Shown: positions 57,707-64,000 of the stretch, piece by piece
Position numbering within the stretch: position 1 is the first letter of the stretch
How the letters are laid out: each line of letters begins with the position of its first letter
DNA from: Larix kaempferi
Taxonomy: Eukaryota; Streptophyta; Pinopsida; Pinales; Pinaceae
Length of the DNA: 64,000 bases
Assembly (NCBI GenBank): GCA_027924585.1
Contig: BSBM01000370.1
Coordinates: 24,113,501-24,177,500 of the forward strand
Direction: 5' to 3'
Notes under the pieces: generated by a model
Databases searched by the model: none
Seen by the model: the letters and a program-made list of their open reading frames with translations, nothing else
Told to the model about the DNA's origin: nothing
Program-made: the position numbers and the translations under genes

Positions 57707-58480
57707 ATGTTGTTTTTAGGAATATTGTTGGGGTTTCGACCTCGTATTGTTGCTTTTCAATTAGTCAATGACTCATCAAAATTAGTGGATATAACTTTAT
57801 ATAGACAAATCATTGGGTCATTAACGTATTTAACAAATACTAGACCAAATATATGCTTTGCTGTAAATACCCTGAGTCAGTATCTAGTTGAACCTAGAAA
57901 GGTTCACTTAATAGCTGCAAAGCATGTAATGAGGTATCTAAAGGGTACATTAGATTTTGGTCTATATTATCTTGGAAATCATGAACTCAGATTACATGGT
58001 TACTCAGATTCTAATTGGGCAGGAAGTGTTTCAGACAGAAAGAGTACATCAGGTGGATGTTATAGTCTTGGATCTGCCATGATCTCATGGTTCAGTAAGA
58101 AACAATCTAGTGTGGCTCTCAGTACTGCCGAAGCAGAATATATAGCTGCCTGCTCTGCCAGTTGTGAAGCAGTGTGGCTTTGGAAACTATTATCTGGAGT
58201 GTTTGACTTAGAAATGGATCCCACTGTGATCATGTTTGATAATCAAAGCTATATTAAGATGACAGAAAATCCAGTATTCCATGATAAGTCAAAACACATA
58301 GAAATCCGATATTTCTACATGCGAGATATGGTGCAGAGAGGAGCTATTAAGCTCAAGTATATGAGCACTAAGGAACAAATTGCTGATATATTGACCAAAT
58401 CTCTGTCTCGAGTGAAATTTGAATATTTCCGAGACAAGCTTGGTATAGTTCAAAGGGACCCTTCTCGAAAGGGGGAGTGA
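57707..58480 (+). pseudogene. Copia pol C-terminus with RNase H, 5'-truncated
   Basis: Open frame of 257 codons ending in the natural stop of a Ty1/Copia polyprotein. Family blocks in order are YRQIIGSLTYLTNTRPNICF, VKHVMRYLKGT-type AAKHVMRYLKGTLDFGLYY, GYSDSNWAGSVSDRKSTSG (first catalytic Asp), VALSTAEAEYIAACSA (Glu), FDNQSYIKMTENPVFHDKSK then HIEIRYFYMRD (Asp), and TKEQIADILTKSL (Asp). Real similarity starts near residue 16; protease, integrase and the RT core are missing upstream. The frame itself is undamaged, so the truncation may be more recent than its decay. It lies 1.25 kb before the 3' LTR, unusually far. Confidence 0.93.
58467..58477 (+). other. First polypurine tract, at the Copia stop codon
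   Basis: GAAAGGGGGAG directly before the TGA stop. A PPT is expected at this place in Copia elements, but the LTR does not follow here. Confidence 0.6.
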
Positions 58481-58525
58481 TACAGCCACTGATAATGAGA
58501 TTGCCCTCATCGACAGCAAGGTCGG

Positions 58526-58850
58526 TGATGAGGATACATGTTTATTAAACCTAGATATTTATATATGCTTAGATTTAGGATTCTTATACTTAGAATACTT
58601 ATATTACTTATCTCTTTATGTATTGATGAGGATACATGTCTTATTGATGTATTGATGAGGATACATGTTTTACTGATGTATTGATAAGGATACATGTTTT
58701 TATTGATGTGTTGATGAGGATACATGTTCTTATACTGATGTATTGATGAGGATACATGTGTTGATGATATGTATACATGTATTGATGTGGATACTTGTAT
58801 GTACTTGTACTAGTGATGTACTAACGATATCTGTATTGATAAGGATACAG
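58526..58850 (+). repeat. Tandem repeat 1 of the Copia 3' spacer
   Basis: Eight or more imperfect units of about 22-30 bp built on GATGTATTGATGAGGATACA followed by TGT, with a gap containing TTATACTTAGAATACTTATA. Confidence 0.88.
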
Positions 58851-59021
58851 GTGGGGATTGTATCATCCCCAGACTTCGATCCCTTGAATTGATCCGTAGA
58901 CGTATGGTCTCCGAGAATGAAGTCCTTAGTGGATAGGTGGGGATTGTATCATCTCCGGACTTCGGTCCCTTGAATTGATCCGTAGACGTATGGTCTCCGA
59001 GAATGAAGTCCTTAGTGGATA
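58851..59021 (+). repeat. Tandem repeat 2 of the Copia 3' spacer
   Basis: Two nearly identical units of 86 bp starting GTGGGGATTGTATCATC and containing GAATTGATCCGTAGACGTAT. The start has the imperfect dyad GGGGATTGTATCATCCCC. Confidence 0.93.
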
Positions 59022-59365
59022 GATTGGGATTGCATCATCCCTAGACATGGTGACGTGTCTTAAAGTGATAAGGACTAATCATCTTGTAAGCTGATTGGGA
59101 TTGCATCGTCCCTAGACATGGTGAGGTGTCTTAAAGTGATAAGGACTAATCATCCTATAAGCTGATTGGGATTTCATCGTCCCTAGACATGGTGAGGTGT
59201 CTTAAAATCATAAGGGATCATCCTGTAAGTTGATCTGGATTGCATCATCCAAAGACATGAGAGATGTCTTAAACTGAGAGGGACTGATCATCTCGTAAAC
59301 GGATCAGGATTGTATCATCCTTGGACCTATGTCCTAAAGTGAAAGGGATTGATCATCCCGTAATT
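59022..59365 (+). repeat. Tandem repeat 3 of the Copia 3' spacer
   Basis: Five units of about 65-71 bp starting GATTGGGATTGCATCATCCC and containing AGACATGGTGAGGTGTCTTA. The unit start resembles that of the 86-bp repeat, so the two families may share an origin. Confidence 0.92.
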
Positions 59366-59384
59366 AGATCATGTGTATTGCAGG

Positions 59385-59590
59385 TCTGGATGATGATCGT
59401 GTGATGACGATGTTGATGATCATGTGATGACGATGCTGATGATCGTGTGATGACGATGCTGATGATTGTGTGATGACAATGTTGATGATCGTGTGATGAC
59501 GATGCTGATGATCATGTGATGACGATGCTGATGATTGTGTGATGACGATGCTGATGATCGTTTGATGACGATGACGATGATGTTGATGTT
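59385..59590 (+). repeat. Tandem repeat 4 of the Copia 3' spacer, unit 23 bp
   Basis: Eight or so units of GATGATCGTGTGATGACGAT followed by GCT, very regular apart from single-base changes. Confidence 0.93.
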
Positions 59591-59718
59591 CCAGTAACTG
59601 GTTGAGTTATTGATGATGATGTATTGAAGAAAACTTTCGATGATTTATAGATGTATCATGTATGATGTAGTCGATGACTCCTTGCTCCTGCAGATGTTGT
59701 TATAATATCCTTCTCATT

Positions 59719-59727
59719 AAGGGGGAG
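59719..59727 (+). other. Second polypurine tract, at the 3' LTR
   Basis: AAGGGGGAG directly before the TGTCGAATATTG start of the LTR. Confidence 0.8.
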
Positions 59728-60258
59728 TGTCGAATATTGTAACTTCTAAGAATATTATATTTGTACTTTATTATTCCGGAGATGTTTTCATCCCTCCGAG
59801 GTAATTCTATTATGTATCCGGAGATGTTTATTCCTCCGATGAATTGTGGTAACCAGGGTTATTAGACCCACCATGTGGGGTTCGGCCCTAAGTTTATTAT
59901 TTACGGGTTATTAGACTTCACTAGGAGACATCGGCCCCATTAGGGATTTTGGTCAGTCGAGAATTAGTATAAGTAGAGGAGGAGAGCTCCTCATTTGACA
60001 CACTTGCTCAACTCAGAAAGTAGCGCACTAGTGTTTGAGAGGTCTGCATAGGAGGTAGAGGAGAAGGAGGTCAAGTCTTGGAGCACATATTGTATTTTGG
60101 TTGATCATCTTATTGAGGAAATCTTTGTTGGGTTTTCTACCCCATGAGGGTTTCCCAGGGTAATATCTTTGTCTATCTTGTGATTATGTTTCTTTCAGTG
60201 ATCTTGCTAGTCTAATTGGTTTAAACTTAACAAATATGAGTATTTCTATTAATTAACA
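59728..60258 (+). repeat. Copia 3' LTR
   Basis: Begins TGTCGAATATTGTAAC, a common Copia LTR start, and probably ends TTAATTAACA. It contains a possible TATA box (TATAAGTA at 59968-59975) and the repeated TCCGGAGATGTTT near 59770 and 59817. The outer end is set by the CA only, because no 5' LTR or target duplication is available to check it. Confidence 0.75.
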
Positions 60259-60810
60259 AGAAGAAGTACAAGGTGATACGACCTCTTGCTGACAACCAAT
60301 CTGAACCAAGATCTGGATCAATCCACTTGTGCCTCCACCACTTCAATCCTCCATGAATAGAAAACTCAAACTAGATAGGAGTTTGGAAGGTGAACATAAA
60401 GGGTTCACAACTACAAGGATCAATGAGTGTAGACTCAAGATAGGGAAAAAATCCACTAGAGTTATCTTGCTATTCTTTCCCCTCCCGTCCATAAGCCATA
60501 TGTGCTCAATATATAGTCCTCTCAAAGGTAGGTGAAAGGACACATCGAGGCGTTACTCGGGTAGATGGAGGGCCAAAGGTCACCCAATGATCGCTTTCTG
60601 GGAGTAAAAAGTAATAAATAGTGATTTTTACCATTTTACTTTATACCCACAGGATATAGTGATGCAACTTGTGGGTACGCATGCTATAATGATGCAACAT
60701 GCGGGTAGGAATAAAAATAGGGAAAATAGTGTCTGAAGGATATAAGTGGATCTGAGTCACTGAAATGGATCCTACGGGCCAAATAATGTTGATGCTCATA
60801 GGGTGGAAGA
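60259..60810. other. Unassigned stretch between two retroelements
   Basis: Short frames on both strands that are mostly mirror images of one another. It probably continues the interior of the minus-strand element whose gag follows. The phrases ATGCAACTTGTGGGTA and ATGCAACATGCGGGTA repeat near 60660-60710. Confidence 0.4.
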
Positions 60811-61135
60811 TTACAATGTAACAACAACCGTCTGAGTTTGGTTGCGAGACCTATTTGGTAGACAAAAATTGATAGGGAGAACTCCTATCTGGCGGGAATA
60901 GGATCTAGTCAAGATACGTCTAGATTCTTCTATGGCTTCATTTATATCTTCTAGAGTGACTAGTGGAAGACTGGTATTGCGTGTTATAGCGGCCCTAACC
61001 GTATTCACAAGGGGTGTTGTAGTGAAATCAGTTTGTGAAGTAGGGATCGGGCTAGATACTGTTTCAATTACTAAGAAGGGAAGTAGTTTGGCTAGTTGTA
61101 GGAGTAGTACGTGATTGTTCATCCATTAAACTTTT
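60811..61135 (-). pseudogene. Start of a gag-like ORF after an LTR and PBS
   Basis: Minus-strand frame of 103 codons containing TVRAAITRNTSLPLVTLEDI then NEAIEESRRIL. A second ATG slightly upstream in another frame (MDEQSRTT) suggests a frameshift near the start. Its place just after the PBS argues for the N-terminus of gag in an LTR element. No zinc knuckle or pol is present before the sequence gives way to the Copia LTR at 60258. Confidence 0.5.
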
Positions 61136-61150
61136 AGTTCAAGCCCTCCT

Positions 61151-61160
61151 TCTAGCGCCA
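61151..61160 (-). other. Probable primer binding site
   Basis: TGGCGCTAGA on the minus strand, two bases after the presumed LTR end. It is of the TGGCGC type used by some Ty3 lineages; which tRNA it would pair with is not settled. Confidence 0.6.
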
Positions 61161-61162
61161 TT

Positions 61163-62480
61163 TGTTGGCCTGAAAAACTGTCCTAGGCCAACTAACGGAA
61201 AGACAGTCCATACACTTGACTAATACAATCTTGTATGTGTTTAAGTTGATTGTCCTTCACAGGATCAAGGCCCTAATGCCTGTATGATTTGCTCTCAAAA
61301 TAGAGAGTCTCTCTGAGTTGGGTGTGTTTGTAATCTACTTAAATCAAAACTACTAATAAACTAAAGAAAATTAATCCTAATGACTAGCTAACTTCTAAGA
61401 AAATTGTTGTAAGCTAAATGCAGATACTTATTAACTCATAGTTCTATTATGTGATAACCTAAATGCAACTCCCTATCTAGGCCTAGAGAATGAGTTATTG
61501 AATTGATATAAGGTTTAATAAAATGATTAACTTCTGGATTGGCAGAGAAGTCCCCAACTGTAGAAGTAAATCTCAACTATTTCACAATAAGATAATAATC
61601 TGTTGTAAAGTAATTGTAACAGAACTTCAAACCAATTATCAATAATATTAACTAGATACACTATTCTGAAACATATAAATATTTAACCATGTGTTAACTT
61701 GTAAAAGAAACAAGGTCAAAATACAAGTTAGCAAATAATCAGAATTGATTTACAACAATTGAAATCATGAAACAGTTCGTTAATTTCAATATAAAAATAA
61801 ACCATTTATATTTCAGATAAGCATAGCCATTCGAAATTCAATAAAGGTATTTCACATATAATAGCAAGATATATATATATATGAAAGTAAAGATAACAAA
61901 AGAGAGTGATCAACACAGCATAGATATTCTAAAGACTTAGCTAGGGTCTTCAGTATTCTGCAATATTCAATAATTCTTAGAAGAAGTTCCAAAGAACATC
62001 AAAATTAACAGAAAGAAGTATGATACTATATTATTCGTTCTCCAAAATGTCTCAGAAATCGAACCCCTGTACAATGTTTTGATCTTTTTTTTATAGAAAA
62101 ACTTAGAGCATCTAGTCGTTAACTACCCTATCTCTATGAAAGTACGTGGATCTTTATCCAAATATCCAACAGAAATTCAGTACAAGTCGATGCCAATTCT
62201 TCCATGGATCAGATATGTCGTTGATTCAAATTCGGGATAGAGTAGCATGGATAGGAGATCATCTGACTTACTAGAGGAATCCAGCAATGTGCCCTCTGCA
62301 TGAGATATCCTTGCTTCTAATAATTCAGGAACTGTCGATGTTCAAAATTAGAAATGAGCTGCCAGCAAAGTAACGAATAGTTGCACATTAAAAGCATCTC
62401 GAAACAAGTAAGCTCTAGCTAAGCAAATTCCAAAATTGTAGCAATAGCATCAACCTTAAGTTCGTAGACTTCATGACACC
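61163..62480 (-). mobile_element. Probable 5' LTR of a minus-strand element, outer end unresolved
   Basis: On the plus strand it starts TGTTGGCCTG (element end CAGGCCAACA). A perfect 8-bp hairpin, GTTGGCCT and AGGCCAAC around a 13-base loop, sits at this end. The outer end was not located; 62480 is a guess that stops before the coding remnant. No partner LTR is in the window. Confidence 0.5.
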
Positions 62481-62699
62481 TAGAATTTTCATTTAAAATC
62501 AATTAGAAAAGTGTTAATAGATAAACATGAATAATAAATAGGATGCCTACAGAATTTTAATTCTGCAAGTGTCCTTATAAAACACTTTGTAACTAAAAAG
62601 CCAAAATCAAAATGCAAATGATTTCCCTGTATTTGTTGGTTGTTTATAATCCCTATAAGTTAGCAAAATTCAATTATCAAACAAAAATGTCATTTGATT

Positions 62700-64000
62700 T
62701 TTAAGAAAATCGGGATTTTGGGGATGATTCAACAGAAACGTGAACCGAGACAATCCTCCTTGCTTCATTTAATTTGGCCTTAAACCTCACAGCCTTGGTA
62801 TTAGCAATTATGTTTTATTTAACTAATTTTCGATTCTTCAACAGAAGACTCTTACTGTGAGCTTTATACTTGCGCTTCTTTTCATTCAAACGATTCCACT
62901 TTTCAAACCAAGTCGTCAAATCAGTCTTTAAGCTTGCAATTTCTTCCATAGCAAAGATGTTAATAACTCGAGCTTCTTTAAGATCAGTCTCCAAAGACGA
63001 TATAACCTAAGCATGGGGTATTTGAACAGGTTGCTCTTCTCCTTCCACATTCGGCTTTTTAACACTTCCCACCCATACACACAGCTTTTGGTCAACTTCT
63101 TGATTCACATCAGGAATAGGATTTAATTGTTGGGCATTCGTAACCCGAGTCTCAGAGGCAGATTCATACTTGAGATCAAGGACATAAGGACCTACAGGAG
63201 TTTCATCTCACCGAGACTCCTAGGAGTCGCTCAATTTGACGACAGGGGCATCCCCTACAACTAAATCCCTGCTTGCAAGAAGCGCGGCCATCATGCTTCT
63301 AGTGGTTCGGCGAATGGCCTGATTACTCAGCACTTTACTGATCTCATCCTCGGTCGATTTTCTACTAACATCTGTCCCTAGACATGGAATGCCATCGTTT
63401 AGATTTGGTGGATCCACCATAGGTTTATTTGTTTCAGGCTGAGGATCATCACATAGTATCTCAGGATTTTCCTCACATTCAACTTTAGGGCCATCGTCAC
63501 TCCCTAGGGTTTGACCGTGTCTCTGTACCCCATCCTCAGGATCAGTTTCAGGACCAAGTTCACCAACCTAAAACTCGCCTACCTCAAACTCAATGCGCCT
63601 ACGTCTGGTCCTGGACCTTCTTCTAGGCCACTCGTCATTTAACCCAAACTCATTCCAGGCAAGGAACGATTCCCATGTATCACCCAACTCTCCCAATCGA
63701 TGCGAAATAAGGATCTTAATAAGACCATGATGGAACAAGCTACATTCTCTATCACCTACATTGTTCTGATATGCACAAACCATCTTTTGCAGGCTATTGA
63801 TAAAATAATATGTCATGTTTATGGGATGGCCTTTTAAAACCATTAATAGATGTATATGATAGAAATAGGTTTGAGACAGTTGACCCTCACAGTTGACATA
63901 CCTGACAATAATCCCAAGCAATGTTCTCCACTTCAATTTCAACTTTTGGGAAGGAAAACCCGCTTTCAATTCTATGTGTTGATTAGCGTTGGTAAGAAAC
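62700..64000 (-). pseudogene. Degenerate transposon-type ORF with coiled coil, runs off the window
   Basis: Minus-strand coding remnant. The upstream part (open from the window edge to 63568) has SQKLKLKWRTLLGIIVRYVN and YFYHIHLLMVLKGHPIN, resembling the putative plant transposon protein domain found beside gag or after pol in some large Ty3 elements. A TAG at 63568-63570 interrupts the same frame, which resumes as VGELGPETDPEDG and stays open to 63220. Further on, MEEIASLKTDLTTWFEKWNR predicts a coiled coil before several stops. It may be an accessory ORF of the element whose LTR follows or an unrelated older insertion. Confidence 0.5.

Noticed and set aside
60329-60543. Pair of overlapping 66-68 codon frames on opposite strands
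   Set aside because: They mirror each other, neither has a motif, and both lie in retroelement interior.
1-64000. CRISPR arrays, bacterial operons, rRNA or tRNA genes
   Set aside because: None seen. The tandem repeats lack unique spacers of even length, and the only tRNA-like signals are in PBS sites and the SINE head.

Overview
The window reads as plant nuclear DNA, most likely from a seed plant. It is AT-rich and built almost wholly of nested transposable elements: Copia and chromodomain Ty3 retrotransposons, a CACTA transposon, L1-type LINEs with a terminal RNase H, a tRNA-derived SINE, a hAT-type MITE and a small non-autonomous LTR element. Introns and fragments of plant genes (NOP58, a UBC23/UBC24-type E2, a starch branching enzyme, an NLR leucine-rich repeat) point the same way. 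The NLR fragment looks somewhat like conifer NLRs, but that is too weak to name the organism. No intact host gene was recognised. The only undamaged coding regions are the two ORFs of one LINE.

Left part (1-18.8 kb): a minus-strand Copia gag, PBS and LTR is split by a degenerate Ty3 chromovirus (784-18827, 5-bp TSD TAACA). Its 5' LTR is in turn split by a 10.4-kb CACTA element (1901-12325, 3-bp TSD ATA), and its gag by a 297-bp hAT-like MITE (13243-13539, 8-bp TSD). The CACTA element has no visible transposase but carries fragments of at least four unrelated plant genes plus retroelement debris, so it is a gene-capturing (Pack-type) CACTA. This is the most interesting object in the window.

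Middle part (18.8-53.8 kb): an AT-rich stretch with a 5'-truncated LINE is followed by two copies of an unrecognised unit of about 8.5 kb (26917-42788 and 45405-53841). The first copy holds three extra insertions that the second lacks: a full-length LINE with an 18-bp TSD and intact ORF1 and ORF2 (31264-37670), a 221-bp SINE with an 11-bp TSD (37802-38022), and a 472-bp element (38364-38835). The second copy therefore supplies empty sites that fix their boundaries. Between the copies lie a higher-order minisatellite of about 266 bp (42790-44210), a GC-richer unassigned patch, an AT-rich stretch and a partial third copy of part of the unit.

Right part (53.8-64 kb): a 1.7-kb non-autonomous LTR element on the minus strand (TSD TCTCC) is followed by unassigned AT-rich DNA. 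Then comes a 5'-truncated Copia element whose RNase H is separated from its 3' LTR by 1.25 kb holding four different tandem repeat families and a second polypurine tract. Last are the PBS, LTR end and gag remnant of another minus-strand LTR element and a broken transposon-type ORF running off the window end.

The genes do not form a host pathway. The interest lies in how the elements nest, capture genes and date one another.
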